The notes: generated from the letters alone by a model not told the origin. Shown: positions 13,576 through 25,446, counted from the stretch's first letter. The stretch is DNA of 64,000 nucleotides from Pseudomonas sp. GM84 (GCF_000282535.1 NZ_AKJC01000305.1:1-64000); one strand, 5' to 3'. Program-made: numbers and translations.

Positions 13576-15018
13576 ATGACCGAAGTAGAAGTAAAGAAAG
13601 CGCAAGAGAGCCTGCAGGATCGCCTGGCCCAGGTGGTCGAACTGCTGCAGCGCCAGCGCGTGGTAGAGGACCTGACCCACCGTCAGGAAGGTCATCACCA
13701 TGACCTGGTGGAAAACCTCGTCCACCGCCAGAATCTGGTCGAGCTGCAACGCAAGCTCGACGACCTGCACCCTGCAGACATCGCCTACATCCTCGAAGCC
13801 TTGCCCCTGGAAGACCGTCTGACGGTCTGGCAGCTGGTGCGCTCGGATCGTGACGGCGACATTCTCCTTGAAGTATCCGACGCCGTTCGCCAATCGCTGA
13901 TCGCCGACATGGACGATCACGAAATCCTCGCTGCGGCGAAGGAAATGGACGCTGACGAACTGGCCGACCTGGCGCCTGAGCTGCCACGTGATGTGGTTCA
14001 CGAGCTCATGGAGAGCCTCGATGCCCAGCAGCGTGAGCGTGTTCGCTCGGCGTTGAGCTACGACGAGGAGCAGGTGGGTGCGCTGATGGACTTCGAGATG
14101 GTCACCATCCGCGAAGACGTCAGCCTGGAAGTGGTGTTGCGTTACCTGCGCCGCCTGAAAGAGCTGCCTAACCATACCGACAAACTGTTCGTGGTCGACT
14201 ATGACGGCATCCTCAAGGGCGTGTTGCCGATCAAGCGTCTGCTGGTCAACGACCCGGAGAAGAAGGTAGCGGAGGTCATGGCGACTGACCCTGTGTCCTT
14301 CCATCCCGAGGAAGATGCCTACGACGCTGCCCAGGCCTTCGAGCGTTACGACCTGGTCTCGGCGCCGGTGGTTGACAAGAGCGATCGCCTGATCGGTCGT
14401 CTGACCATCGACGAGATGGTCGACCTGATCCGTGAGGAAAGCGAGAGCGAAGTCCTCAACATGGCCGGTCTGCGCGAAGAGGAAGATATCTTCGCCTCGG
14501 TCTGGCGCTCGCTGCGCAACCGTTGGGCCTGGCTTGCCATCAACCTGATCACGGCCTTTGTCGCATCGCGGGTGATCGGCCTGTTCGAGGGCTCGATCGA
14601 GAAATTGGTGGCACTGGCGGCGCTGATGCCGATCGTTGCGGGTATTGGTGGCAACTCCGGCAACCAGACCATCACCATGATCGTCCGCGCCATGGCGCTG
14701 GACCAGGTCTCGCCGGGCAACACCAGCCGCCTGATGCGCAAGGAGCTGGCGGTGTCGCTGCTCAATGGCCTGATCTGGGGCGGTGTGATCGGTGCGGTGG
14801 CGTTCTGGTTGTATGGCAGCTGGTCGCTGGGCCTGGTGATGACGGCTGCGATGACCTTGAACCTGCTGTTGGCAGCATTGATGGGCGTGTTGATCCCAAT
14901 GACTCTGACGCGGCTGGGGCGCGACCCGGCGATGGGATCCAGCGTGATGATCACGGCAGTGACCGACAGTGGCGGCTTCTTCATCTTCCTGGGCTTGGCA
15001 ACGGTGTTCCTGCTGTAA
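13576..15018 (+). CDS. mgtE: Magnesium transporter MgtE
   Basis: 480-residue MgtE-family Mg2+ channel of the inner membrane. Order: N-terminal helical MgtE-N domain (about 1-135), two CBS domains (about 140-265; for example MATDPVSFHPEEDAYDAAQ and APVVDKSDRLIGRLT), then five hydrophobic segments (about 320-480) containing the pore region PIVAGIGGNSGNQT. The cytoplasmic domains close the pore when Mg2+ is high. ATG 13576 follows GGAG at 13565-13568; ten upstream in-frame codons are not family-like. Stands alone between the tRNA array and a REP pair. Confidence 0.95.
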   Translation: MTEVEVKKAQESLQDRLAQVVELLQRQRVVEDLTHRQEGHHHDLVENLVHRQNLVELQRKLDDLHPADIAYILEALPLEDRLTVWQLVRSDRDGDILLEVSDAVRQSLIADMDDHEILAAAKEMDADELADLAPELPRDVVHELMESLDAQQRERVRSALSYDEEQVGALMDFEMVTIREDVSLEVVLRYLRRLKELPNHTDKLFVVDYDGILKGVLPIKRLLVNDPEKKVAEVMATDPVSFHPEEDAYDAAQAFERYDLVSAPVVDKSDRLIGRLTIDEMVDLIREESESEVLNMAGLREEEDIFASVWRSLRNRWAWLAINLITAFVASRVIGLFEGSIEKLVALAALMPIVAGIGGNSGNQTITMIVRAMALDQVSPGNTSRLMRKELAVSLLNGLIWGGVIGAVAFWLYGSWSLGLVMTAAMTLNLLLAALMGVLIPMTLTRLGRDPAMGSSVMITAVTDSGGFFIFLGLATVFLL

Positions 15019-15033
15019 GCAGGAAAAAGCCAG

Positions 15034-15139
15034 GGGCTGCTGCGCAGCCCTTATCGCTGGCAAGCCAGCTCCCACAGGTATCGAGTAGCCCTCAAACGCA
15101 GCGCCGTACCTGTGGGAGCCGGCTTGCCGGCGATAGGGT
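15034..15139. repeat. Hairpin and inverted REP pair after mgtE
   Basis: GGGCTGC-TGC-GCAGCCC (15034-15050) is a possible weak mgtE terminator. It runs into an inverted REP pair at about 15051-15078 and 15109-15137. The first copy reads CTGGCAAGCCAG where the second has CCGGCAAGCCGG, so both stem sides changed together. Confidence 0.8.
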
Positions 15140-15154
15140 CGGAACAGGCAAAAC

Positions 15155-15184
15155 AAAAAAGCCAGCTTACGCTGGCTTTTTTGT
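15155..15184. terminator. Bidirectional terminator between mgtE and the convergent small gene
   Basis: AAAAAAGCCAGC-TTAC-GCTGGCTTTTTT has an A-run before and a T-run after the stem, so it can stop transcription from both sides. Confidence 0.85.
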
Positions 15185-15192
15185 GTCCGCAG

Positions 15193-15429
15193 TCACTGGG
15201 TAAAACCAAATCCAGTAATCATGCGGCCCTCATCGGTGTGGATATACAACTGATAAGTCATTGCTGCAGCGTCGTCAGGACCAATGACATTGTCGATTTC
15301 GAAATGGCTGACGGCAGCAACGGTGTCCTTCACCCCAGTGCTGTATTCAGTGCCGACGAGATGCTGTAGAGCATCGAGAATTTCTTTCTCCCTGGCGAGG
15401 GTCGAGGCGTCTTTCTGTAGGTTCTGCAT
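15193..15429 (-). CDS. Small conserved protein of unknown function
   Basis: 78 residues beginning MQNLQKDASTLAREKEIL; I do not recognise a family. There is no signal peptide. The N-terminal half looks helical and the C-terminal half (MTYQLYIHTDEGRMITGFGF) beta-rich, so it is probably a small soluble cytoplasmic protein. The open frame continues 21 codons upstream, but the ATG at 15429 has a strong CAGGAG about 7 bases before it, so it was chosen. Downstream of the amrZ terminator, it is likely transcribed alone; its 3' end meets mgtE at a shared terminator. Confidence 0.65.
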   Translation of the reverse strand: MQNLQKDASTLAREKEILDALQHLVGTEYSTGVKDTVAAVSHFEIDNVIGPDDAAAMTYQLYIHTDEGRMITGFGFTQ

Positions 15430-15520
15430 GCTGTTTCTCCTGAGCAACTGTACGAATGGGTCGTCCATTCTGTTGCCGGGAGAAAAGGCCATGTGGTGCA
15501 GGGTTAGGGGTGCTGGAAAA

Positions 15521-15553
15521 AGAAACGCCCGATGCGGGGCATCGGGCGTTTCT
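15521..15553 (-). terminator. amrZ terminator
   Basis: A perfect 15-base-pair stem (AGAAACGCCCGATGC and its complement) around a three-base loop. On the minus strand it is followed by TTTTTCC. Lies 54 bases after the amrZ stop. Confidence 0.85.
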
Positions 15554-15606
15554 GTCGAAGGCCTGCTGCAGGGCAGGACCTTGGGTGTGCTGGCCGTGAG
15601 TTAGCC

Positions 15607-15933
15607 TCAGGAGGCGTCGGCAGCCATCTCCACATCGTGAGCGATGAGGGCCACCAGTGCGTTCTGCTGTCGATGGGACAACTGGCGGAAGCGCTGCAGC
15701 AACTCGCGCTCGTGCAGCGACAGCTCAGGGCTGTCCAGGCGCATGCTCAGCTCGTCACCCAGCGCGCCTTCCTGGATAAGGCTCTGCTCCAGGCGCGCGA
15801 TGATCTCGGAGTTCATGCTGCGGTGATGGTTGCGCGCTACTTCGGCAATGCGCTCACGCATCCCGTCTGGCAGGCGGACGACGAACTTGTCAGCGGTACG
15901 GCTCGAATAAATAGCCTGTTTCATTGGGCGCAT
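15607..15933 (-). CDS. amrZ: Ribbon-helix-helix regulator AmrZ (AlgZ)
   Basis: 108-residue Arc/MetJ-type DNA-binding protein. In Pseudomonas AmrZ controls alginate, motility (flagellar gene repression), twitching and c-di-GMP genes. The RHH core [24 protein letters not shown] (about 10-33) supplies the DNA-contacting beta strand, followed by [18 protein letters not shown]; the C-terminal [22 protein letters not shown] helps tetramerisation in the P. aeruginosa protein. I chose MRPMKQ at 15933 by comparison with AmrZ; no good ribosome site is visible for it or for the ATG nine bases later. Its presence fits a window rich in flagellar and c-di-GMP genes. Confidence 0.93.
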   Translation of the reverse strand: MRPMKQAIYSSRTADKFVVRLPDGMRERIAEVARNHHRSMNSEIIARLEQSLIQEGALGDELSMRLDSPELSLHERELLQRFRQLSHRQQNALVALIAHDVEMAADAS

Positions 15934-16277
15934 ATAAATTGACCGGTTTTTGGTTCAGGGGAAGCGGTTCTCAAATTGGCCGCACGGGATGGTGGTACGA
16001 CCGTGGCGACGACAAAATGTTCAACCGACAGGAAAATTTGGTGCTCATTTTTGCCCATGGTCGCCGTTTCCTTGGCGTCAATTCTGTGACAAATAGTGGG
16101 CCGGATACAGGCTTTTTGCCAGTACCAATTATCAGAAATGAGTACTGGTTTGAAAAGTTTTACATATTCCGGCTCGGCCTTGCGTCAGCCCCTTGCCGTC
16201 AAAAACCCGTAAAACACAGCAAAGGGTAGAGAAAACCCCTAAAATGCGCGGGTTTCCTTCCATAGAGCATAGTGGCT
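15934..16277. other. amrZ-phnN divergent intergenic region
   Basis: 344 bases with no supportable gene, clearly more AT-rich than the flanks, as expected for a control region. It holds a candidate AmrZ site (16108-16122) and a second TTTTTGCCCA match near 16050. AmrZ autoregulation from this region is known in P. aeruginosa; here it is inferred. Confidence 0.6.
16108..16122 (-). promoter_or_regulatory. Candidate AmrZ binding site
   Basis: On the minus strand CTGGCAAAAAGCCTG resembles the GGCAAAA-type motif I recall for AmrZ. It lies about 175 bases upstream of amrZ. The motif is from memory and the assignment is tentative. Confidence 0.35.
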
Positions 16278-16865
16278 ATGCAACATGACGCAAGCGCCCA
16301 AGGCAAAGCCTCAGGCCGCCTGATATTTCTGATAGGACCTTCCGGATCGGGAAAAGATTCCTTGATCGAACAATCGCGTGAGCCACTGGCCGCAGCGGGG
16401 GTGGAAATTGCCCGTCGGGTGATTACCCGTTCTGCCGAAGCCAAGGGTGAAGCCGCCCATGGCGTCACGCCCGAGCGCTTCGAAGCGATGCGTGCAGCCG
16501 GCGAATTTGCCATGCATTGGCAGGCCAATGGGTTGGAATACGGCATTCCGGCGCAAGTGGACCAGTGGCTGGCGCAAGGGCATTCGGTGCTGGTCAATGG
16601 TTCTCGTGCTTATCTACCCCAGGCGCGCCTGCGTTACCCTGACTTGCTGGCCGTATGCCTGGTGGTGAAGCCCGAGGTACTGCGCGAACGCCTGCTCGCA
16701 AGAGGGCGGGAGACGCCGCAGGAAATCGACGAACGCCTGGCGCGCAGTGCGGGGATGCGGCTTGACCAGGATTCGACGGTGCACTTGTTGGACAACTCGG
16801 GATCGTTGGCTACTGCGGTGGGCGGGCTGCTCCAGCTACTGCGTGAGGAGAAGCTGATCGATTGA
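16278..16865 (+). CDS. phnN: Ribose 1,5-bisphosphate phosphokinase PhnN
   Basis: 195-residue guanylate-kinase-like P-loop enzyme that phosphorylates ribose 1,5-bisphosphate to PRPP in phosphonate breakdown. The Walker A motif GPSGSGKDS is at residues 20-28, and RRVITRSAEAKGEAAHGV matches the PhnN/guanylate-kinase substrate region. No other phn genes are nearby, so it is an isolated copy here. Either ATG 16278 or a GTG six bases upstream could start it; neither has a clear ribosome site. Confidence 0.85.
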   Translation: MQHDASAQGKASGRLIFLIGPSGSGKDSLIEQSREPLAAAGVEIARRVITRSAEAKGEAAHGVTPERFEAMRAAGEFAMHWQANGLEYGIPAQVDQWLAQGHSVLVNGSRAYLPQARLRYPDLLAVCLVVKPEVLRERLLARGRETPQEIDERLARSAGMRLDQDSTVHLLDNSGSLATAVGGLLQLLREEKLID

Positions 16866-16904
16866 TAGGCAGAAAAAACCTACGTGCAAAAGGCCCGATT
16901 AAGG

Positions 16905-16933
16905 CTGACAAACGGCAGCCCGCTGGTTAACAT
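16905..16933 (+). promoter_or_regulatory. Sigma-70 promoter for tRNA-Arg(CCU)
   Basis: CTGACA (16905-16910), 17-base spacer, TAACAT (16928-16933), then a GC-rich discriminator. The start would be about 35 bases ahead of the tRNA. Confidence 0.6.
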
Positions 16934-16974
16934 GCTCGCCGTCCTACCGTGCAGCGTTCGCTGCCGGTTCTTGT

Positions 16975-17051
16975 GTCTCAGTAGCTCAATTGGATAGAGC
17001 ATCCCCCTCCTAAGGGGAAGGTTGGCAGTTCGAACCTGCCCTGGGACGCCA
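16975..17051 (+). tRNA. tRNA-Arg (anticodon CCU)
   Basis: 77 bases with encoded CCA. The acceptor GTCTCAG pairs with CTGGGAC (one T-G pair). The anticodon stem TCCCC/GGGGA encloses CTCCTAA, giving anticodon CCU (reads AGG). T-arm GGCAG-TTCGAAC-CTGCC. No integrase or duplicated 3' end lies nearby, so it is not occupied by an island in this window. Confidence 0.95.
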
Positions 17052-17239
17052 CTCTTTCAAGTACATTTCTGCTCATCGTTGCCTCAAGCTGCCATAGCAT
17101 CGCGGCGAGTCGCCCTATGGCCGATCGCAGATCGCACAGCATGTCGATTGGTATGTGTGGTTCGAATACACGACGTGGATTTGAGCGCGCGCGCCGGGTC
17201 AGGGACTGGATCTTTCTGAATTTCGCTGAAGCACCGAAA

Positions 17240-17263
17240 GCCACCGCCCATGTGGGGCGGTGG
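17240..17263 (-). terminator. Hairpin after endA
   Basis: GCCACCGCCC-ATGT-GGGCGGTGGC type stem 16 bases after the endA stop (minus strand), followed by only a short TTTC tail; probably a weak terminator. Confidence 0.55.
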
Positions 17264-17279
17264 CCGCAGGGCTGCTGGG

Positions 17280-18251
17280 TTACTTGCAGTTCCCTGCCTT
17301 GCGATACCCGGCAGACAGCGCTTGCGCTTCGCTGTCAAAGGTTACCTGGTTCTTTTGCGACACCTGGCTGTATCCGGGGCAGCCACTGGCAAGGTGATAC
17401 ACATGGCTGTTGCGGTTGCCGATGATCGCACCCTCGGTCGATGCGCTCGCCAGGGTAGGCTGGGGCACTGGCTTGGCTGCCGATTTCGGGCTTGCGGTGG
17501 TGGCTACGTCAGCAGCGCCCGCAGGCTTGTAGCCGAGTGTCCAGTGACGTTCGCCGGTGACGAACGGGTTGGAGTGCCCCATGATCCGGGCAATGCGCTG
17601 GTCACGCTCTTTTTCCCAGGCAGACACCGGGTGCTGCTTGTCCCAGGCCATGAGCAGCTGTTGCTGCTGGCGAGACATGCTCAGTCGGTAGCGGTCGAAC
17701 ATGTAGAACGTGGTGCGCGCCACCAGCCCCTTCACTTCGTCACGCGGCTCTGCGGCTTTCTGCTGGAAATCCACCTTGGTCGTGCATTGGCCGTACTGGG
17801 GGGCAACACCCGAGACCATGCCATAGTTGAAGTTGCTGCGATCACCGTTCACTTCGCCCACGGAGGGGTACAGGTTGAACAGGTCGGCTTCCATGGCACG
17901 GAAGGTTGGGTCGGTGTCGACACAGTGCTCGCGCCCGCCGCTCTGCCAGCATTGGCGCTGGTGGCCGAACGTCCAGGCCGGCACGATGTGTTCCCATTCC
18001 GTGCGTTCGGCACGTGTCTGCAGCTTGCGCGTTTCGTAGCCACAGGACTTGAGGTCGACGCGGCCACCGGACTTGCCGACCCAGGTCCACTTGCAGCCAC
18101 AGTACAGGTCGCCCATGGCGCTGTTGGCCTGATCGAGGTAGACCTTCTGCTTGGCGATGACTTTGGCTTCGGTAAAAGTCGCGGGGGGAGTGGCGAAGGC
18201 GCTGGGTATGGCGGCGAGGGCGAGGGTTACGACGTACAGCAGTTTCTTCAT
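17280..18251 (-). CDS. endA: Secreted endonuclease I with extra C-terminal domain
   Basis: 323-residue EndA/NucM family nuclease that cuts DNA in the periplasm or outside. A signal peptide ([20 protein letters not shown]) is probably cut after residue 20. The nuclease core holds the catalytic WEHIVPAW (His88) and the later [19 protein letters not shown], with several cysteines likely in disulphides. After about residue 235 a linker rich in Ala, Pro and Thr leads to a C-terminal module (276-323) with [12 protein letters not shown] and AGYRKAGNC, resembling the small Cys/His module found on some bacterial nucleases. E. coli EndA lacks this tail. Confidence 0.88.
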   Translation of the reverse strand: MKKLLYVVTLALAAIPSAFATPPATFTEAKVIAKQKVYLDQANSAMGDLYCGCKWTWVGKSGGRVDLKSCGYETRKLQTRAERTEWEHIVPAWTFGHQRQCWQSGGREHCVDTDPTFRAMEADLFNLYPSVGEVNGDRSNFNYGMVSGVAPQYGQCTTKVDFQQKAAEPRDEVKGLVARTTFYMFDRYRLSMSRQQQQLLMAWDKQHPVSAWEKERDQRIARIMGHSNPFVTGERHWTLGYKPAGAADVATTASPKSAAKPVPQPTLASASTEGAIIGNRNSHVYHLASGCPGYSQVSQKNQVTFDSEAQALSAGYRKAGNCK

Positions 18252-18539
18252 GAGAAAACATCATCGAGGGGGTGGGCGCGGGATTATACGGCCTACCGGT
18301 GATGAGTGAAGAAACGTCCCGCGAACTTCAAGCCATGCGCTTACAGTAACCAGTGCCTCAATCGTTGCGCACTTTGCCGGGTCGGTGCGTGTGGCTGCGG
18401 TGGAAGAAGCGCTGATGCAGTTGGCGTGAAGGGCTGCCAGGCATATGCTTGCCAGGCAGGGGTGCAACCCTGCCGCCTGCGGCGAATATCCGCGCTACCC
18501 GAACGTAGCGCAGTTCCTGGACACTAGGGAGAGCGTCCG
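18252..18539. other. endA - diguanylate cyclase intergenic region
   Basis: 288 bases between divergent genes; it must hold both promoters. No clear promoter consensus, riboswitch or repeat could be assigned. Confidence 0.5.
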
Positions 18540-19538
18540 ATGAGTGAGGAATCAAGGCCGATACCTGCCAGCTTCAGCGAAGAGCAGCTGCACATGCTGT
18601 TCGAGCTGATCAGCGACGGCATCTGGGACTGGAACGCCAATACCGGCTACGTCTATCGCAATTCAGGCTGGTACAGCATGCTCGGCTACGCCAGCCATTC
18701 CATGGCCAACACCGTGCTGACCTGGGAGGGTGTCATCCACCCGGAAGACTACCCGCGGGTGATGGAGCATTTCGAGGCCTACATCGACCAGCGCGCCGAG
18801 CGCTATCTCGTCGAATACCGCTGCCTGTGCCAGGACGGTAGCTACCTTTGGGTCGAGGACCGTGGCTACATCATCGCCCGTAACGACGATGGCACCGTGG
18901 CCCGCATGCTCGGCGCCCACCGCAATATCGACGCCGGCAAGCGCCTGGTGGCCGAGCTTCAACTGAAGAACCAGTCGCTGGAAACCCTGGTGGCCGAACA
19001 CACCCGCGAGTTGTCGTGGGTCAATCAGCAGTTGCAGTGCCAGCTCGACGAGAACCGCGAGCTGGCCGAGCGCGATGCGCTGACTCGGGTCGCTAACCGC
19101 TACCGCCTGGAGCAGGCCTTGCAGCAGGCATGCGAGCGCGCCCAGCGTTTTCGTCAGCCGTTGGCCCTGATTGCCATGGATGTGGATGACTTCAAGCCGA
19201 TCAATGATCGCTATGGCCATGTCCGAGGGGATGCAGCGTTGATCCAGGTGGTGGAAACGCTGCGTGGCTGCCTGCGTGAGCAGGACCTGCTGGCGCGTTG
19301 GGGCGGGGACGAGTTCGTCATGGTCCTGCCGCAGACCTCGCTAGCGGAGGCACTCGAAGTGGCGGCACAGCTGCGACGGGCGATGGCGAAGGTCGAGCCT
19401 GTGGAGGAATACGCGCTGTCCCTCAGCTATGGGGTGGTCGTGCGACAGGATGGGGAGTCCCAGCATGAGCTGCTGGCGCGCGCGGACGAGGCGTTGTACC
19501 GGGCCAAGGGGGCCGGCAAGGACGCCATCAGCGAGTGA
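18540..19538 (+). CDS. PAS-GGDEF diguanylate cyclase
   Basis: 332-residue soluble protein with no membrane segment. A PAS fold with PAC tail (about 15-133; IWDWNANTGYVYRNSGWYSMLGY and a WVEDRGYII segment), a short coiled coil (about 134-178), then a GGDEF domain (about 179-332). The active site GGDEF is intact at 255-259 and the inhibitory I-site RxxD is present (R246-D249), so it should make c-di-GMP with product inhibition. What the PAS domain senses cannot be told. ATG 18540 follows AGGGAGAG. The product may bear on AmrZ- and FlgZ-linked motility control encoded nearby. Confidence 0.92.
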   Translation: MSEESRPIPASFSEEQLHMLFELISDGIWDWNANTGYVYRNSGWYSMLGYASHSMANTVLTWEGVIHPEDYPRVMEHFEAYIDQRAERYLVEYRCLCQDGSYLWVEDRGYIIARNDDGTVARMLGAHRNIDAGKRLVAELQLKNQSLETLVAEHTRELSWVNQQLQCQLDENRELAERDALTRVANRYRLEQALQQACERAQRFRQPLALIAMDVDDFKPINDRYGHVRGDAALIQVVETLRGCLREQDLLARWGGDEFVMVLPQTSLAEALEVAAQLRRAMAKVEPVEEYALSLSYGVVVRQDGESQHELLARADEALYRAKGAGKDAISE

Positions 19539-19567
19539 CTCGACTGGCGCTTTGTGGGGGCTGGTCG

Positions 19568-19599
19568 GGCCTCATCGCCGGCAAGCCGGCTCCCACAGG
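19568..19599 (+). repeat. Single REP element
   Basis: One GCCGGCAAGCCGGC-type copy (CATCGCCGGCAAGCCGGC then TCCCACAGG) 29 bases after the cyclase gene. No inverted partner was found near it. Confidence 0.8.
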
Positions 19600-19638
19600 T
19601 TCAGCGCAGCTTTCAGTGCCGGGACAGGCAATAGAGGG

Positions 19639-19681
19639 CAAAAAAAAAGACCCGCGATGCCGGACAGGCACTGCGGGCCAA
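19639..19681 (-). terminator. Terminator of the bkd operon
   Basis: On the minus strand GGCCCGCAGTGCC-TGTC-CGGCATCGCGGGT is followed by TTTTTTTT. Begins 24 bases after the lpdV stop. Confidence 0.85.
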
Positions 19682-19704
19682 AATCGGCCACAGCCGCTTC
19701 AGTG

Positions 19705-21084
<1,380 letters not shown>

Positions 21085-21086
21085 GC

Positions 21087-22358
21087 TCACTCCACGAACA
21101 GGCAGGCGGGTTGTTCGAGCAGGCCACGCACGGCCTGGATGAACAGCGCGGCATCCATGCCATCGACCACCCGGTGGTCGAACGAGCTGGACAGGTTCAT
21201 CATCTTGCGAATCACGATCTGGCCATCGATCACCATCGGCCGCTCGACCATGCGGTTTACACCGACGATCGCCACTTCCGGGGTGTTGACCACCGGTGTG
21301 CTGACGATCCCACCGAGGGCGCCCAGGCTGGTGAGCGTGATGGTCGAACCGGACAGCTCTTCGCGGCTGGCCTTGTTGTTGCGCGCGGCCGTCGCCAGGC
21401 GGGAAATCTCGCTGGCGTTGCCCCACAGGCTGCCGGCTTCGGCATGGCGCAGCACCGGCACCATCAGGCCGTTGTCACCCTGGGTGGCGATGCCCACGTG
21501 CACCGCGCCGTGGCGGGTGATGACCTGGGCTTCGTCGTCATAGGTGGCGTTGATCTGCGGGAAGTCGCGCAAGGCCACGACCAGTGCGCGTACCAGGAAC
21601 GGCAGCAGGGTGAGCTTGCCACGGTTGTCGCCGTGCTTGCTGTTGAGCTGCTGGCGCAGGGCCTCCAGCGCGGTGACGTCGATTTCCTCGACATAGCTGA
21701 AATGCGCCACGCGGCGTTTGGCATCCTGCATGCGTTGGGCGATCTTGCGGCGCAGGCCGATCACTGGCACCTGCTCGCTGTCCGTGCGTTTGGCGTAACC
21801 GCCAGGCGCTTGACCGGCAGTGCTCTGCGGCTTGCTCATGAAGGCATCGAGGTCTTCGTGCTGGATGCGCCCGGCCGGGCCGCTGCCATGCACGTAGCGC
21901 AGCTCGATACCGGCATCCAGGGCGCGCTTGCGCACGGCGGGGGAGGCCAGTGGTTTTTCGTTGGCCTGGCGCGGCACGATGGGCGCTGCGCTGCAAGCCG
22001 CGGCTGGCTGGCTGGCCGCCGGTTGCGCTTCGACACGCGGCGCCGGTTGGGCGACGACGGCTGCGGCCTGCGGTTCCACCGGCTTGGCCTGCGGCACGTC
22101 CACATGGTTGCCGCTGCCTTCCACTTCGATGCGGATCAGCTCGCTGCCGACCGCCATCACTTCACCTGGCTGGCCACCCAGGGCCAGCACCTTGCCGCTG
22201 ACCGGCGAAGGGATTTCCACCGTGGCCTTGTCGGTCATGACATCGGCCACCACCTGGTCTTCGGCGATCACATCGCCGACCTTGACGAACCACTCCACCA
22301 GCTCGACTTGCGCGATGCCTTCGCCAATGTCCGGCATCTTGATGACGTGCGTGCCCAT
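21087..22358 (-). CDS. bkdB: Branched-chain keto-acid dehydrogenase E2 (dihydrolipoyl acyltransferase)
   Basis: 423-residue core subunit that carries acyl groups from E1 to CoA. N-terminal lipoyl domain (1-80) with lipoylated K44 in VMTDKATVE; an Ala/Pro-rich linker; peripheral-subunit-binding domain near 140-177 ([22 protein letters not shown]); C-terminal catalytic domain with [12 protein letters not shown]. Its ATG at 22358 directly follows the bkdA2 stop, showing translational coupling. Confidence 0.96.
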   Translation of the reverse strand: MGTHVIKMPDIGEGIAQVELVEWFVKVGDVIAEDQVVADVMTDKATVEIPSPVSGKVLALGGQPGEVMAVGSELIRIEVEGSGNHVDVPQAKPVEPQAAAVVAQPAPRVEAQPAASQPAAACSAAPIVPRQANEKPLASPAVRKRALDAGIELRYVHGSGPAGRIQHEDLDAFMSKPQSTAGQAPGGYAKRTDSEQVPVIGLRRKIAQRMQDAKRRVAHFSYVEEIDVTALEALRQQLNSKHGDNRGKLTLLPFLVRALVVALRDFPQINATYDDEAQVITRHGAVHVGIATQGDNGLMVPVLRHAEAGSLWGNASEISRLATAARNNKASREELSGSTITLTSLGALGGIVSTPVVNTPEVAIVGVNRMVERPMVIDGQIVIRKMMNLSSSFDHRVVDGMDAALFIQAVRGLLEQPACLFVE

Positions 22359-23417
22359 TCAGACCTCCATGACCCGTTTCAATGCCGCGCCTACCCGCGA
22401 TGGGCCTGGGAAATACGCCCATTCCTGTGCATGCGGGTAAGGGGTGTCCCAGCCGGTGACGCGCTCGATCGGCGCTTCGAGGTGATGGAAGCAGTGCTCC
22501 TGCACCAGCGACACCAGTTCGGCACCGAAGCCGCAGGTACGCGTGGCTTCATGCACCACCACGCAGCGGCCGGTCTTCTTCACCGACTCGACGATGGTTT
22601 CCAGGTCCAGCGGCCATAGGCTGCGCAGGTCGATCACTTCGGCATCGACACCGGTTTCCTCGGCGGCCACCTGGGCCACGTAGACCGTGGTGCCGTAGGT
22701 CAGCACGGTGACATCGTTGCCGGGGCGGGTAATCGCCGCCTTGTCCAGCGGCACGGTGTAGTAGCCGTCCGGCACTGCGCTTTGCGGGTGCTTGGACCAC
22801 GGGGTCACCGGGCGGTCGTGGTGGCCATCGAACGGGCCGTTGTACAGGCGCTTGGGCTCCAGGAAGATCACCGGGTCGTCGCATTCGATCGAGGCGATCA
22901 GCAGGCCCTTGGCGTCATACGGGTTGGACGGCATCACCGTGCGCAGGCCGCAGACCTGGGTGAACATCGCTTCCGGGCTCTGGCTGTGGGTCTGGCCGCC
23001 GTAGATGCCGCCGCCACAAGGCATGCGCAGGGTCAGCGGGGCGATGAACTCGCCGGCCGAACGATAGCGCAGGCGGGCCATCTCCGAGACGATCTGGTCG
23101 GAGGCCGGGTAGAAGTAGTCGGCGAACTGGATTTCCACCACCGGCCGCAGGCCATAGGCGCCCATGCCCACCGCGGTGCCGACGATGCCGCTCTCGGAGA
23201 TCGGGGCGTCGAACACGCGCGACTTGCCGTACTTGTTCTGCAGACCTTCGGTGCAGCGGAACACGCCGCCGAAGTAGCCGACGTCCTGGCCGTAGATCAC
23301 CACGTCGTCGTCGCGCTCGAGCATGACATCCATGGCCGAGCGCAGGGCCTGGATCATGGTCATGGTGGTGGTGGCCATGGCGGTTTCCGGTTTGATGCTG
23401 TTGTTGTGGTCGTTCAT
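22359..23417 (-). CDS. bkdA2: Branched-chain keto-acid dehydrogenase E1 beta
   Basis: 352-residue transketolase-like beta subunit of the E1 decarboxylase; with BkdA1 it forms the thiamine diphosphate-dependent heterotetramer. Typical segments are YGQDVGYFGGVFRCTEGL, FDAPISESGIVGTAVGMGAYG and HEATRTCGFGAEL. ATG 23417 lies one base after the bkdA1 stop, with GGGGG upstream; a second in-frame ATG at 23375 would give the 338-residue form usually quoted for the purified protein. Confidence 0.95.
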   Translation of the reverse strand: MNDHNNSIKPETAMATTTMTMIQALRSAMDVMLERDDDVVIYGQDVGYFGGVFRCTEGLQNKYGKSRVFDAPISESGIVGTAVGMGAYGLRPVVEIQFADYFYPASDQIVSEMARLRYRSAGEFIAPLTLRMPCGGGIYGGQTHSQSPEAMFTQVCGLRTVMPSNPYDAKGLLIASIECDDPVIFLEPKRLYNGPFDGHHDRPVTPWSKHPQSAVPDGYYTVPLDKAAITRPGNDVTVLTYGTTVYVAQVAAEETGVDAEVIDLRSLWPLDLETIVESVKKTGRCVVVHEATRTCGFGAELVSLVQEHCFHHLEAPIERVTGWDTPYPHAQEWAYFPGPSRVGAALKRVMEV

Positions 23418-23418
23418 C

Positions 23419-24848
<1,430 letters not shown>

Positions 24849-25334
24849 ATGCGCAAACTCGATCGTACCGATATCGGCATTCTCAACAGCCTGCAGGACA
24901 ACGCCCGCATCACCAACGCGGAGCTGGCGCGTTCGGTGAACCTGTCGCCCACGCCCTGTTTCAACCGGGTCAAGGCCATGGAGGAGTTGGGCGTGATTCG
25001 CCAGCAGGTGACCTTGCTGTCGCCAGAAGTGCTGGGGCTGGATGTCAATGTGTTCATCCATGTCAGCCTGGAGAAGCAGGTGGAGCAGGCGCTGCACCGC
25101 TTCGAGGAAGAGATTGCCGAGCGGCCGGAAGTGATGGAGTGCTACTTGATGACGGGCGACCCGGACTACTTGCTGCGGGTGCTGCTGCCGAGCATTCAGG
25201 CGCTGGAGCGGTTTCTCGACTACCTGACGCGGTTGCCGGGGGTGGCCAATATTCGGTCGAGTTTTGCCTTGAAGCAGGTGCGGTACAAGACTGCATTGCC
25301 ATTGCCGGCCAATGGCATGACCTTGCGGGAATGA
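24849..25334 (+). CDS. bkdR: Lrp-family activator BkdR
   Basis: 161-residue Lrp/AsnC regulator. N-terminal helix-turn-helix (about 5-50: [39 protein letters not shown]), then an effector-binding RAM domain (about 65-145). In P. putida BkdR activates the bkd operon in response to branched-chain amino acids and represses itself. Divergent to bkdA1, consistent with that role. Confidence 0.95.
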   Translation: MRKLDRTDIGILNSLQDNARITNAELARSVNLSPTPCFNRVKAMEELGVIRQQVTLLSPEVLGLDVNVFIHVSLEKQVEQALHRFEEEIAERPEVMECYLMTGDPDYLLRVLLPSIQALERFLDYLTRLPGVANIRSSFALKQVRYKTALPLPANGMTLRE

Positions 25335-25345
25335 AGGGGGCAGTG

Positions 25346-25446
25346 CCGGCCTCTTCGCGGGACAAGCCCGCTCCCACAGATACTCTGCAGTAGTCATATT
25401 CGGCGGTGTGCTTGTGGGAGCGGGCTTGTCCCGCGAAAGGGCCGGT
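25346..25446. repeat. Inverted pair of REP elements (GCGGGACAAGCCCGC type)
   Basis: Copies at about 25346-25379 (CCGGCCTCTTCGCGGGACAAG, CCCGCTCCCACAG) and, inverted, 25411-25446. This variant swaps CCGG/CCGG stems for CGGG/CCCG relative to the other REP type in the window. Confidence 0.85.

Noticed and set aside
17150-17175. T-arm-like sequence GTGTGGTTCGAATACAC downstream of tRNA-Arg(CCU), as a possible island attachment remnant
   Set aside because: It does not match the 3' end of the tRNA, has no acceptor stem, and no integrase is nearby.
16975-17279. Short frames on both strands after tRNA-Arg(CCU)
   Set aside because: No ribosome sites and no recognisable protein features; they overlap the tRNA or the endA terminator.
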